A stretch of 60,638 nt of DNA from Aureobasidium sp. EXF-3400 (GCA_024195585.1 SWBL01000315.1:1-60638); one strand, 5' to 3'; positions 41,379 through 52,175 are shown, numbered from the stretch's first letter. The notes: generated by a model not told the origin, from the sequence alone. Translations and numbers: made by a program.

Positions 41379-42413
41379 ATGAATGTCAACGAAATCCGCG
41401 GACTACCAGATCTAGTCCACGGTACGATCACGAATACCCAGATGTTTTGAGGATCTAGCTGATGTAAGAATATAGTGACCGATCCATTATTGAAACGACT
41501 TGCCGACTCAGCAATACAAGTCCCAGACGACTATCCCGGCGTCTCCAACTTCATAAGCACTCGAGCTGTTGCGACCTATGGCGATGCATCACATCCTGTT
41601 GCTTTTCGACTGGGCAACGGAGGCGCCGGTCACACCGGGATCCTTCGCCTACTTTGCGAGTGCTTTATCACTTCTCGAGGAGGAGGCTTTTCCATCGAAT
41701 GGGTTTCAAATCACAGTCGACACTCGCAGATCGCTTTGCTGGGCGATATTGTCCAAGTGGCCTTGACCTATGAGCCTGCCTACGAAGACTTGTCTGTCTC
41801 CGAGGGCTGGGCCCAGAGGATGGCAAAAGTGTTCAATAACCATTTCATTTTGGTTGGCCCCAAGTCGAACCCAGCTGGCGTCTTCGTCGACGGCAAGATC
41901 AAAGATGCGATGAGAGCAATCGCGGCATATGGCTCCTCTTCCCCTCAAGACCAGAAACACGGAGTTTTCCATACTCGAGGGGATGGTTCAGCGACATTCT
42001 ATAAGGAACTTGCTCTCTTCGACCTCGCCAACATCGATTTGGGGACCACGAGGTCGTGGAGACTTACTAAGCCAGGAACACCGTACGAAGCCTTAGTGAA
42101 GGCAGATCGCGAGAGAGTATACATCATCACTGATCGTGCGACATACCTCACAGCCAAACGTGACAAAGTGTTGGCGAACACAATCCCTTTGATCGAGGGC
42201 GGACCCGAACTGCTGAACCCCTGTTCTGCACTCATCAACATCAAAGCTCCTTACAACGCACGAGCAAGGGAGTTCGCTTCTTGGCTGGGCAGTGATGAAG
42301 TTCAGCAGATCATCGAAAGGTATGGGCAGAAGTGGTCTGTTGCAACGCCCATATTCTCGGTTGCAGGACAGGGCGATATGATCAAGGCAGATAGATTAGT
42401 AGCGAAACTGTGA
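41379..42413 (+). CDS. TupA-like periplasmic-binding-protein-fold protein with AKL C-terminus
   Basis: Exon 1 (41379-41421, MNVNEIRGLPDLVH) joins exon 2 at 41476 via a 54-nt GTACGA...ATAG intron, giving 326 aa. It has the pattern of fungal PBP-like (tungstate-binding TupA-like) proteins: FRLGNGGAGHTGILRLL, the GDIVQVALTYEPAYE segment, NNHFILVGPKSNPAG, FHTRGDGSATFYKE and GKPG-type loops. In bacteria such proteins bind oxyanions for ABC importers. Fungi lack that import system, and the role of fungal members is unclear. There is no signal peptide, and the last residues LVAKL end in AKL, a canonical PTS1, so the protein may be peroxisomal. The gene is intact and lies next to the ABC transporter. 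Confidence 0.78.
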
Positions 42414-43186
42414 TAGAACTCGCAGACTGAATGCAACCTGTCTTCTCGTGGAAGTGGCTTGCATCTGTGATCCCGTATGAACCCCTCAGAATCTCGCATT
42501 GTCCTGGTGATCATTTCAGTCTGGATCTGTGGAATCCTATCGGCATCCAGAATCGTCCATGATCTGGTACTCGGTAAATAGGCGATTTGACGGAGCTCGG
42601 GCAATGGTATGATGGTGTGGTTGATTTCGATAAGTGTTGGTCGTTCCTGGAGGTCGGCCTCTGAGATGCAAAACCCAGCCATCACGTTCAGGGATTGGCA
42701 ACTGGAAGGATTCATAGGGCCGTAACAGCAGCTAATCTTGACCACAACCCTGTGCAAAACGAACATCGAAGAGGCAGCCACGTAATCTCCAAGAAAGCCT
42801 ATCACACCAGTATGCGGCACCTTAATTTGCCGTCAAATGCCGCAACGCTGATAGACACTACAAAGCTTGTTACCGACAAGAAGTCTTGGTATCTCTTGTC
42901 CATCAGCCGTATTTCCGAGGGCAATAGTCTCTCACAGTCAGCCTCATCACCCCATGGGGATCTGCATGCGGGGATGTATCGTCTTCATCTAGACCACTAT
43001 TGGAGAACCGTCACACCCCGCTCGCAGGAGAGCAATGCCCGACCATAAGACATTGACCGACTGTGTGCTCTGACTTTGGTGTCTGGCCGATGGCAGCTGA
43101 GCAGTTACCGCAGATGGACATCTATAAATCACCCTTCATCGTCCAGCAGCTTTGGGCCATCAGATACAACCAAGCAATTCTTCAAT
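42414..43186. other. Intergenic region, no gene supported
   Basis: A 172-codon minus-strand frame (42302-42820) overlaps the 3' end of the TupA-like gene but shows no motif or signal. Plus-strand ORFs here are short. The region should carry the sugar-porter promoter. Confidence 0.4.
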
Positions 43187-44851
43187 ATGACTTCCTCACC
43201 CACTTATATGCGCCTGAAGGGCCAGAACTTGGTCTATGCAGTCACACTTTCCTGCTCTCTCGGCTTCCTGTAGGTAGCACCACGATCGGTATAGTTTCTA
43301 GTAGCTAACATGTCAAAGTCTGTTTGGATACGACCTTGGATTCATGGGAGGCCTAACCACGTCTCCAGAATTCCTTGCTACCTTTGGCAATCCCGACCCA
43401 ACACTTCTCGGTTTCTTGGTCTCGTCATACGAGATTGGAGCTTTGTTCGGAGCAGTCTTTGTGTTTCTGCTTGGTGATCGCTTTGGTCGCAGGCCTATCA
43501 AGTTGTCTGGAGCTGGTGTCATCACTACCGGTGCCATCATCCAAAGCACCTCATTCGGAGTGGCCCAATTCCTTGTCGGCCGCATCGTTGCTGGTTTTGG
43601 TCTTGGTATGATGACTTCGGTTATTCCAATCTGGCTGGCTGAGTGTGCTGCACCAAAGTCTCGTGGACGTATGATTGCCATGCAGCTCTCGAACCTCATC
43701 ATGGGACTGATCATTGCCAACTGGCTTGACTATGGCATGGCTTCTTATCCTTCGAGCATCCAATGGAGGTTCCCTTGCGCTTTCCAGATCGCGTTTTGTA
43801 TCTGCATTGCGTGTCTTGTACCATTCTTGCCGGAGTCACCCCGGTATTTGGCAAAGAAAGGAGACTTGAGTCTTGCTATTAACAATCTTGCTGCTCTGCG
43901 TGGTATGCATCAGGATGATCCCGAGTTACAGCAAGAAATGAAGGACATCGAGTACATCGTCGAGGTCGAGCAGCGAGAAGAGGGAACTTGGAGTGATGTG
44001 TTCAAGGACGGAGGCATCAGTGGATCCACCCGTGTCCTCATTGCTTGTGTCGCCAACGCACTCCAACAACTTACTGGCTCCAACGTCATGTCCAGTTTCG
44101 GACCCTACATTTTTCAAAAGTCGATTGGCATGACTCGTCACCAGGCACTCTTGGTCTCGGGAGGTCTTCAGGTATTCTTCTTTGTCAGTAGTATCATTCC
44201 TTGGTTCATCATCGACAGACTTGGTCGACGTCGCCTGTTCCTCTTCGGATCAACAGGTCTGGCAATCTGTATGGCGTTGTCGGCTGTCTTTGTTGGAGTC
44301 AAGGGTAACAGGAGTCTGGGTTATGGCGCGGCTGTCATGTTGTACCTGTACCAGACCTGCTTCACAGTCGGTTGGATGAGTAACATGTGGGTTTGTAAGT
44401 TGGCATCTTCTCTGTATCATCAAACCATCATGCTAACGGCAGTATAGATCCTTCAGAGCTTCTCCCACTCAAACTTCGTCTGCGCGGCGCTGCCCTCTCA
44501 GTCGTGTTCCAATGGCTCGCCACATTCCTCGTGGTCGAAATTGTTCCATTGATGATCAGCAGCATTGGATACAAGTCATACATCGTCTTTGCGGCAATCA
44601 ATGTTGCGACCATCCCGATCGTTTACTTCTTCTTCGTAGAGACTGCTGGTCTACCCCTCGAGGCAGTGGACATTCTGTTCGCAGACCGCGATGGCAAACG
44701 TCCTAGTATCCTTCAGGTTGTTCGAGACAGTAAGAACAAGCAATACATGGCCGATGTTGTGAACAGACTTCACTTCGAGGCAGAGACACAGGTTGAAGTC
44801 AGAAAGGGTGTCAAGGAGGAAATTGAGCTTGTCGAGAAGATGGAAGCTTGA
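43187..44851 (+). CDS. Sugar porter (MFS sugar-transporter family)
   Basis: Three exons (43187-43269, 43319-44394, 44448-44851), with introns of 49 and 53 nt (donors GTAGGT, GTAAGT; second branch TGCTAAC), give 520 aa. Sugar-porter motifs are clear: GYDLGFMGG in TM1, GDRFGRRP after TM2, VGRIVAGFGLGMMTSVIPIWLAECA, PESPRYLAKKG, the QQLTGSNV helix (TM7), IDRLGRRRLF and VETAGLPLEAVD at the C-terminus. Twelve TM segments are expected in the plasma membrane. Specific sugar unknown; the QQLTGSN motif fits general hexose/pentose/quinate-type porters. Gene intact. Confidence 0.92.
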
Positions 44852-45231
44852 CTATTTGCGCTGTAGGCAGTCGGTGTTGGAGGTAGAAGGGGACGCGTCA
44901 GAGGTTTCGTTTCGGAGCAGGTCAGATCATCATTGCTCGGCATTCTGTGAATTCACATAGCTGATCGAATGTCACCGCCGGCGTACGAGCGTTGTACTGC
45001 GGTCGTTTTGATTGTACTCAGAAATCTGGCTAGCATTGACGGATGGAGAAAGAAGAAAACAGTGTGATTCCTTAATGAACTCGTGTTCCGAATTAGGAAG
45101 GTGAATGGATAGATGAAGTCAAATCTCGGGGTCACCCCCGCCGAACCCAACCCCACCAAAAACAACACGTCTCCCCGAACCAACACGTCAAGCTTAACAC
45201 CTCTTTGTATCTCTGACCACATAACATCAAA

Positions 45232-46932
45232 ATGGCAGCAGAATCAATCGACATCGACAGCATCCTCGCCGCCATCCCACACCTAAGCCACGGCCCCGGC
45301 GGTGTCGTCGCCGTGGTCAAAGATGGCGCACTCCTAGGCCAACGCGCCTGGGGCTACGCCGAACTCGACAATCGCATCCCAATGACAGCCAAAACCCAAT
45401 TTCCCATTTGCTCGATTTCAAAGCAGATGGTTTGTTTGGCTATGGTATCGCTATTGCAGGATCCTACAGCTGTGATGAAAGAGCGCGATGCAGATGCCGC
45501 ACAGCAGTTTGAAGATGAGCTGCAGAAGTTGTTGCCTAATCTTGAATGCGGCGGTGAGGAGGGTGTTAAGGTGGCTGATTTGTATAATATGCAGTCGGGT
45601 ATTCGCGATTACTGGGCACTGTGAGTGGCATACGATGTCTGTGTCATTTGATCGCTAACAGTCTGCGACAGGACCACTCTCTGGGGCGCTCGTCCTGACG
45701 ACAAGTTTTCGCTGTTGCATGACGCTCCTCAAGCACTGGACCGCATCAAGAGCTATCACTTCGCTCCTGGCACTGAATACTCTTACTCAAACGTGAATTT
45801 CCACGTCCTCGGTCGCATCTTGGAGAACGTATCTGGGATGTCGCTCGCTCAGCTGCTTGTTCAGAGACTGTTCATCCCTGCAGGTATGAAGACAGCCAGT
45901 CTGTGTGCAAACACCAATGGTCTTCCTCTACCTATCGTCGGATACGAAGGTAACCCAAAAGTGGGATACTTTGCCGCCACGAACCGCATTGAGTGGGGTG
46001 GTGATGCTGGTATCGCGTGCTCGCTCGAAGACATGATTGCGTATGAGATTTATCTGGACAAAAGTCTCTCGGACGACAAAAGTCTGTACGCTCAATCTAT
46101 CAAAGAGCAGAGATTCAGAGATGGCACACCTGCTAGCTATGGATTCGGACTCAAAAAACTCAAGCTCGCAGGGCACTCAGCCATCGGACACGGCGGCGCT
46201 CTTCGCGGTTTCAGACATGCAAGGATGCAGTTTCCAAAGGAACGACTTTCGGTGGTGGTCATGCACAACTTTGAGACATCGCCCGGTGTTCCTTCGGAGT
46301 TTATTGTCAAGAAAATATTGGGCGACAATGAGCCCAAGCCTCAGACGATTGCTCTCCCTGCCACGTGGAAGGGCAACTATCTCGATGAAGAAACGCAGCT
46401 CTACGTAGGTATCGAAGAAGGCGACAGAGAGAAACCTGGAAGCATTTCAGTCAGTTACGGCCCTGGCACCGGAGGAGAAAGTGCCAGATTGACTTCAGAG
46501 ACGGAAGCCGAGGCAGACGGCATGAGATTGAAACTCGAGGGTGATGTTCTGCACGTGCAGCGAAGCGACGAGAACCGAACTCTGCGGGCCCAGCGTCTCC
46601 AGGCTGTGGACAAGAAGGACTGTGGCCAAAGCTCGAGTGAGAGTGTGGTAGGGGTTTACCGCAACGAGGAATGCGACAGTGTCTTTACAGTGACGGGAGA
46701 GCGTGGTGCCTTGTACGGCTCTTTCGACGGCTTCATCGGACGTGGACCAATCTGGACCATGAAACAGATTGGCACAGATCAGGTATACGCACTGGGCAAC
46801 CCACGCGGTCTTGATGCAACACCGCCTGGCGACTGGACCGTCGTCTTCAAGGATGAGAAGGATGGCAAGTGCAGTAAAGTCAGCGTGGGCTGCTGGTTAG
46901 CTCGTAAGGTTGAGTATGTTAGGCAAGAGTAG
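45232..46932 (+). CDS. Serine beta-lactamase-fold hydrolase, D-aminopeptidase-like
   Basis: Two exons (45232-45620, 45672-46932) joined by a 51-nt intron (GTGAGT...CAG) give 549 aa. The beta-lactamase/PBP-fold catalytic motifs are: SISK (SxxK), YSYSN (Tyr and Asn of YxN) and GHGG (HxG). Residues from about 330 onward form beta-rich repeats (YLDEETQLYVGIE, VVGVYRNEECDSVFTV, GPIWTMKQI) with the look of the lipocalin-like B and C domains of bacterial serine D-aminopeptidase. No signal peptide, so probably cytosolic. D-aminopeptidases release N-terminal D-residues from peptides; activity is inferred. Fungal homologues of this architecture exist, but their substrates are mostly unstudied. Gene intact. 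Confidence 0.85.
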
Positions 46933-47047
46933 TCCTTCACGGGATAAGTGTCCAGACAAGACGATCGGGATATAATTATTACTGGTGATAGATGGAGTTG
47001 CAATCATAATTTCATTTCTTGAGGCTCGTAATAGACATGATGGAAAG

Positions 47048-47999
47048 TTACCACTCGATGATCTTTTCGCTCTGCCAGAAGCCACCTTTGGAGCCGTTGA
47101 TGTCCTCGAGAGCCAGCATGACTGGAGTCTTTGCGCCCTGGTCTGGAGTCTTGACACCGTTGCCCTTGGTCATGTCGGTGTTGACGTAGCCCGGGCAGCA
47201 GGCGTTGACCAGGACTTTGTCGTTATCGGCAGCAATGGCCTTGGTGAAGGCAGTTGTCCCAGCCTTGCTGACAGCGTATGCGGCGGATGGCCATCCCAGC
47301 TCTTTCTCTTTACCGTCTTGTACGGCCTTTGTGAAGTCTTGCATGAGGGCGGTGCAGTCATCGACACCCGACTTGGAGGCAGCCATGAAGGCGTCGCGTA
47401 GCTCAGGCGTGTATTTGTTGAGTTTGCCAGCCATGGAGCTGACGTTGACGAGACGCCCGCCGTCGCGGATCAAGGGCAGGATGGACTGAGTCGCTTCGAG
47501 GGTGCCGTAGTAGTTTGTGGCCAGTGTTTGCTTGACGACGTCGGCGTTGAAGCCGTCCATGGCAATGCCCGCGTTGTTGATCAGCACATCGATGCCGTCA
47601 GGGTGCTCTTTGCGCAGGAAGTCGCGGAATTGGTGGATGCTGGACTGGTCGCTGACGTCGAACTCGTGGAAGGTGATGGTTGTGTCGCCGCCGTCTTGGG
47701 CGAGGACCTTTGCTTGCTTGAGCTGCGGGTCGTTCTGTAGCGTCTTGACTGCTTCGGCGCCTCGAGATGCAGACCGTGCGCAGAGATAAATGGTGAGAGG
47801 CCCGTTGCGGAGAGGCGATGAGGGATACGTGAGGGCGAGGTTGCGCACTGTCTCTCTGTCAGCCAGGAACAACCGAAGGTGCGAGTGGAAGCGGCTGTCG
47901 CTAAGAAAGGGAAGGAGCCACTGGATCTGACGCACCGATGGCAAGGCCAATGCCCTTGTTGGCTCCTGTCACTGCTGCGACTCTTGATTGAACTGCCAT
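47048..47999 (-). CDS. NADPH-dependent carbonyl reductase (SDR, CBR1-like)
   Basis: Exon 1 (47999-47936, MAVQSRVAAVTGANKGIGLAI) joins exon 2 at 47853 through an 82-nt GTGCGT...GAG intron, giving 289 aa. SDR motifs: TGANKGIG, LINNAGIAMDG, NVSSMAGKL and YAVSKAG (catalytic Tyr and Lys), plus NACCPGYVNTDM. The insertion before the catalytic Tyr and the length fit monomeric CBR1-like carbonyl reductases, which reduce ketones and quinones in the cytosol. The acceptor site is not the most obvious one, since an AG 2 nt upstream breaks the frame. The gene is divergent from the GMC oxidoreductase gene with 404 bp between starts. Intact. Confidence 0.87.
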
Positions 48000-48085
48000 A
48001 ATTATTTTGTCTTTGGTCTTGTTGTTGTTATCCTGAGAATCTGTTTCAATGTTTCGAACTCCGGAGTTGCGATCATGTCGAATAT

Positions 48086-48093
48086 TGACGTCA
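48086..48093. promoter_or_regulatory. CRE-type palindrome in a divergent promoter
   Basis: TGACGTCA, the perfect consensus for CREB/ATF-like bZIP factors, lies in the 404-bp region between the carbonyl reductase start (47999) and the GMC oxidoreductase start (48404). A random 8-mer palindrome is expected rarely in 400 bp (about one region in 160). This suggests, without proof, that a stress or nutrient bZIP controls one or both genes. Confidence 0.45.
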
Positions 48094-48403
48094 TATTGTT
48101 ATACAGAGGGAAGGAGCTTTGTAGATCTTTCGAGGGCAAGGATCGTCTGCCTGCGTGCAACGCCCTAAAACGAACTGCGACTCTCTGATTTCGCGGAGAA
48201 AGTCTAGAGATCTACGCCATCACCTCGAGTTTATGTTCTTCTTCAACCGTTTCCGTCGTCATTCGTGAAGTAAGCCGTATGATTTGGAAGAGCAGTCGAG
48301 CTTCGTCATGGCATATGCTTCTTTGATATGTCCATATAATATGGAAAGCAGCCTCAGGAGTCAGAACTGTCCTCCGATTTTGTACGAACAAGACTAATTG
48401 GCC

Positions 48404-50269
48404 ATGTTTTACCTCCGCCAACTGCACTTTGCTTTAGCGGCAGGTGTAGGGTCTGCCCTCGCGGATTCTGCATCGACCTACTATGGCACTCCCTTCGACG
48501 TTGGAAATGGCGACTCCTTCGGCATACCCGGAAATGCAACCTTTGACTATATTGTCGTCGGCGGTGGTGCCGCCGGTCTTGCTGTAGCAATGCGTCTGGC
48601 CGAGGATGACACACATACAGTCGCTGTCGTGGAAGCTGGCGGTTTCTACCAACTCGAATCCGGCAACAAAAGTGTGACGCCATTCTACAACGACGAGTTC
48701 GCAGCCATCAACAACCCTCTGGCAGATCCCTTGATAGACTGGGGTTTTGTTACTACTCCACAGCCTGGAGCGAATAATCGGACCTTGCACTACGCTCGAG
48801 GCAAAACCTTAGGTGGTTCCACTGCGCTCAATGCCAATGTGTACAACCGTGGCACAGTCGCCTCTTACCAGGAGTGGGCAGATCTTGTTGGAGATGATTC
48901 CTACACCTTTGACCAGTGGTTACCATACTTTGCCAAGGGCGTCAACTACACGGTGCCGAACGGCATTAGGGCAGCTAACGCTACAGTGCCCACACGGTCA
49001 TCTGACGCAGTTGACTTCAGCCCTTCTGGAGGACCGCTGCGTGTGACTTACTGTAACTTCGCATTACCTTTCAGCTCATGGGCTCAGAAGGCGTTCCAAT
49101 ATCTTGGATTTGCCAATATCACCTCTTTCAGCAATGGACAGCTCTTGGGGTCCCAGTATGCTCCTCAGGCTCTAAATCCTATCTCCAACGAGCGTGAGAC
49201 ATCTGCAACATCCTACCTGAACGCTGCCCTGAACAGCGACCGTACGAATCTGCGAGTCTATACACACTCTCTGGCTCTTCAAGTCTTGTTCTCGGAGAAC
49301 AAAACTGCAACCGGTGTGCTAGTCCGCAGTGGCCGACTCAATTACGTTTTGACTGCACGCAAGGAAGTCGTGCTCTCTGCAGGTGCCTTCCAATCACCTC
49401 AACTGCTGATGGTATCGGGGGTCGGACCCGCAGCAACACTTCAAGAGCACAATATCACCGTTCTTGCTGATCGTCCCGGTGTTGGGCAAAACATGTGGGA
49501 ACATATCGACATTGAAGTCACGTACAAGGTTGGCGTAGTCGGCTTCAATACCATCAAAAACCAGACATACAATCAAGAACAACTCGACGGCTTCCGCACC
49601 ATACCGGCAAAATCAATGTACGGTTCCTACGGCGCAGATTACATTGGCTGGGAAAAGCTACCAGCCGACTACCGCGCCAATATGAGTTCCACCGCACGCG
49701 ACGCACTCGCCGTGTTTCCTTCAGACTGGCCTGAGATCGAGTACGAGATTGCATCTATCTACACGTCTACGGATCCTGAAGACTTCAACGGCTATGGCAC
49801 ATTTGTTGTTATCCCAGTCAGCCCTCTATCTCGCGGCTCGGTCTCGTTGTTGTCCAACTCGATGCTCGACCCGCCGGTCATCGATCCACAGTGGCTTACC
49901 AACCCAGCCGACGTCGAACTAGCTCTCCAAGCAACGAAAAGGGCAAGACAGATCATGGCGTCTTCGGCTCTTGCACCCATCAGATTGGGCAGTGAAGTCG
50001 TACCCGGCGAGGCGGTGGTGACGGACGCTGAAATTTTGGAATACATCCGGAACAACTTGTTCATGAATTGGCACGCAGCTGCTACTTGTAAAATGGGTCG
50101 TACAAACGATAGCATGGCGGTTGTTGACAGCAAGGCACGCGTTATTGGCGTGCAGAATCTGCGTGTTGTGGATGCTTCGGCGTTTGCACTGTTGCCTCCT
50201 GGTCATCCAATTTCGACTGTGTATGCATTGGCCGAGAAGATCAGCGCGGAAATGGTTGCTAACCGTTAA
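48404..50269 (+). CDS. Secreted GMC-family FAD oxidoreductase
   Basis: The ATG at 48404 begins a signal peptide (MFYLRQLHFALAAGVGSALA); the product is 621 aa in one exon. GMC features: VVGGGAAGLAVAMRLAE (FAD dinucleotide motif), EAGG, the ARGKTLGGSTALNANVYNRG signature and AGAFQSPQLLMVSGVG as the second signature. Catalytic His lies in NWHAAATC, with the downstream PPGHPISTVYALAEKI region. Several NxS/T sequons fit secretion. The family includes glucose/aryl-alcohol oxidases and biosynthetic members such as patulin synthase and versicolorin B synthase. This one shares the long form with these. Substrate unknown. It is divergent from the carbonyl reductase gene. Confidence 0.9.
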   Translation: MFYLRQLHFALAAGVGSALADSASTYYGTPFDVGNGDSFGIPGNATFDYIVVGGGAAGLAVAMRLAEDDTHTVAVVEAGGFYQLESGNKSVTPFYNDEFAAINNPLADPLIDWGFVTTPQPGANNRTLHYARGKTLGGSTALNANVYNRGTVASYQEWADLVGDDSYTFDQWLPYFAKGVNYTVPNGIRAANATVPTRSSDAVDFSPSGGPLRVTYCNFALPFSSWAQKAFQYLGFANITSFSNGQLLGSQYAPQALNPISNERETSATSYLNAALNSDRTNLRVYTHSLALQVLFSENKTATGVLVRSGRLNYVLTARKEVVLSAGAFQSPQLLMVSGVGPAATLQEHNITVLADRPGVGQNMWEHIDIEVTYKVGVVGFNTIKNQTYNQEQLDGFRTIPAKSMYGSYGADYIGWEKLPADYRANMSSTARDALAVFPSDWPEIEYEIASIYTSTDPEDFNGYGTFVVIPVSPLSRGSVSLLSNSMLDPPVIDPQWLTNPADVELALQATKRARQIMASSALAPIRLGSEVVPGEAVVTDAEILEYIRNNLFMNWHAAATCKMGRTNDSMAVVDSKARVIGVQNLRVVDASAFALLPPGHPISTVYALAEKISAEMVANR

Positions 50270-50348
50270 ACACTTTTTAAGATCATCTATATACCTGTGT
50301 CTTGTATGTCGTCTTAACTCTACTGTTTACAAAAAGGATTGTTTCCTG

Positions 50349-51392
50349 TCACTGCCCTGCCATCTTCTCTTTGTTATGCTTCTCGGCTTTCGCAGCATCA
50401 CTTGCTGGCTTCCAACTTCCTGCATAGTGATGTGTGACAAGTACAGGACCTCGGTCTGTTGGATATCCGGCTTGCAAGGCTGCAAACGCATTGTTAGGCA
50501 TAATCAGCACATCGCCAACCAAACGCGGCTCCTTGGTGTTGGATATCATGCGATCGTCGACAAGTCTCTTCAAATCTTCACCAAGCGACTCCAAAATCCC
50601 GATAGTCATTGTTTTCGGCCCAGCGATATTCACCACATCCGGAAACATCCAGAGCTTTAGGTGTTCGATTTCAACATTCTTCTCCTTCGCTACCGCATAG
50701 ATACCTGCAACAGCCGTGTCAATCACATGCATAAGATGCTTATTCCCAGCCTTTGCCGCAATGATCCAATTTGCAAACTGGGATGCCACTTCCACGCCTT
50801 CGCCACGGAACTCAAAGTCAAACTCGAGTCCAATGATCAGGTTTATCGAGTCAACTGCATTGACATGTTCGGGTGGTAGCCATGTGGATATCGGCTGTAC
50901 GCAAAGAACGTCAATGTCGGCGTAGATGCCGCCTTTTGCCACCAGCGCTAGGTAGCGGAAGAGATCTGCTTTGATGATTGGGATTGGGAGTCGTAGGAAG
51001 AGGTCTACGATGTCGCTTCGGTTTGCGTAGTACTCGCTGACGAAGCTATCGCCTTGCTCGTCTGTCATCAGGGTGAAGGAGAAGAATGGGTGTTTCTCGC
51101 GCCATGAAGCAATATCATTTGCTTGCTCTGTTGTGATCGGCTTCGGACCCGTGGTTTGCCAGATATGTGGCGTGAAACCATCCACTTGTCCGGGTACTCT
51201 GAAGGTCGTGTAGGATGAATTATCCTCGTTTAGAACAGGATCCTGGGGTCCTGAGCCAACTTGATAGTCCTCATGGAGTATCTCTGGTACATGACGCGCG
51301 GACGACAATGCATGGAGATGTAGTAGTAGGCTGAACAAGCCTATGAGTCCGATGGCGGTACTGACGGCCACCAAGTTCCTGTGCTTCAACAT
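50349..51392 (-). CDS. OCH1-like glycosyltransferase (GT32), type II membrane protein
   Basis: A single-exon 347-aa protein with an N-terminal membrane anchor (VAVSTAIGLIGLFSLLLHL) and lumenal catalytic domain. The HIWQTTG segment and the DXD in GGIYADIDVLCVQP are diagnostic for GT32, the OCH1-type alpha-1,6-mannosyltransferase family using GDP-mannose in the Golgi. The GPKTMT and HHYAGSW segments also match. A true OCH1 starts outer-chain N-glycan elongation, but fungi have several GT32 paralogues with unclear roles, including plasmid-like ones. The C-terminus is lysine-rich. Tail to tail with the GMC gene (79 bp apart). Intact. Confidence 0.88.
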   Translation of the reverse strand: MLKHRNLVAVSTAIGLIGLFSLLLHLHALSSARHVPEILHEDYQVGSGPQDPVLNEDNSSYTTFRVPGQVDGFTPHIWQTTGPKPITTEQANDIASWREKHPFFSFTLMTDEQGDSFVSEYYANRSDIVDLFLRLPIPIIKADLFRYLALVAKGGIYADIDVLCVQPISTWLPPEHVNAVDSINLIIGLEFDFEFRGEGVEVASQFANWIIAAKAGNKHLMHVIDTAVAGIYAVAKEKNVEIEHLKLWMFPDVVNIAGPKTMTIGILESLGEDLKRLVDDRMISNTKEPRLVGDVLIMPNNAFAALQAGYPTDRGPVLVTHHYAGSWKPASDAAKAEKHNKEKMAGQ

Positions 51393-51585
51393 GAGCCTTG
51401 CCTGATGTCACAGTGAGCTTGACCCTGATTGTCCGAGTCTTGAGAGGTTGCTCACTGTATCAAGAGAGCGTGCAACGAGGGATACGGTAATATATCAGAT
51501 GGCAAGTCAAAAGAATATGTGACCTGAGAACAGTCCAAGCTCGCGAATCGCTGGAAGGAGTGCACAATCTGTTTGGATCAATCGA

Positions 51586-51785
51586 AAAGTGATAAAGATC
51601 GTTTGCTCATTCGTAGAGGGAAGTGCACTGTTTGCGAGATAGCGCTTATTTCCACAGAAGTTGTTGTAAAGTGATAAAGATCTTTTGTTCATTCGCAGAG
51701 AGAAGTGCACCGTTTGCTTGATCGCGCTTTGTCCAGGGAAAGTTGTTGCAAAGTGAATAGGATCGTCTGCTGATTCGCAGAAACC
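51586..51785. repeat. 82-bp tandem repeat, about 2.5 copies
   Basis: Copies begin with AAAGTGATAAAG at 51586 and 51668 and a diverged AAAGTGAATAGG at 51750, a constant 82-bp period. Shared parts include the AGTGCAC core and GAAGTTGTTG ends. A more decayed copy may precede (AGTGCACAATCTG near 51559). The copies differ by about 20 percent, and the unit size is not a multiple of 3. No function is recognised. Confidence 0.85.
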
Positions 51786-52175
51786 TCGATTGATATTCTG
51801 CTCATATGCGAACTTCTGATGAGAGACAGGAATAGTAGAGTCAGACTGAGGTGCGGGGACGGTTGCGAGTGTCATGTTTGGCTGTGCCACCGTGGTCACC
51901 AAAGCCTCGCGCAACGCGAAGCGCTGCAATGACCAATCTAAGCAGCGAGAAGCAGCTCGCGGCGACATGCAGGTGAATCCATGTGTTGTGTGGCACTTCT
52001 GATACGCAACAGGCCCATCCGGGTAATGTAAGCCTGATCAGCCCGCGTTTCTCCAGATGCAAACGGGTTGCCGGTGAACTGATAAGGGCGCCTATTAGAT
52101 TGCTATTCGCGCATATCCTAGCACCCTAGGGTCGAAGTCGCCGCGTGGTCTTTCGCATGACCTGGAACCAGCCTC

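Noticed and set aside
42302..42820. 172-codon minus-strand ORF overlapping the TupA-like 3' end
   Set aside because: Partly a shadow of the real gene and with no recognisable motif; the part outside is only about 130 codons.
51586..51785. CRISPR-like array
   Set aside because: Only 2-3 diverged 82-bp direct copies without unique spacers, in a eukaryotic genome.
51507..51968. 153-codon minus-strand ORF over the 82-bp tandem repeats
   Set aside because: It reads through the repeats, whose 82-bp period is not a multiple of three, and has no motif.
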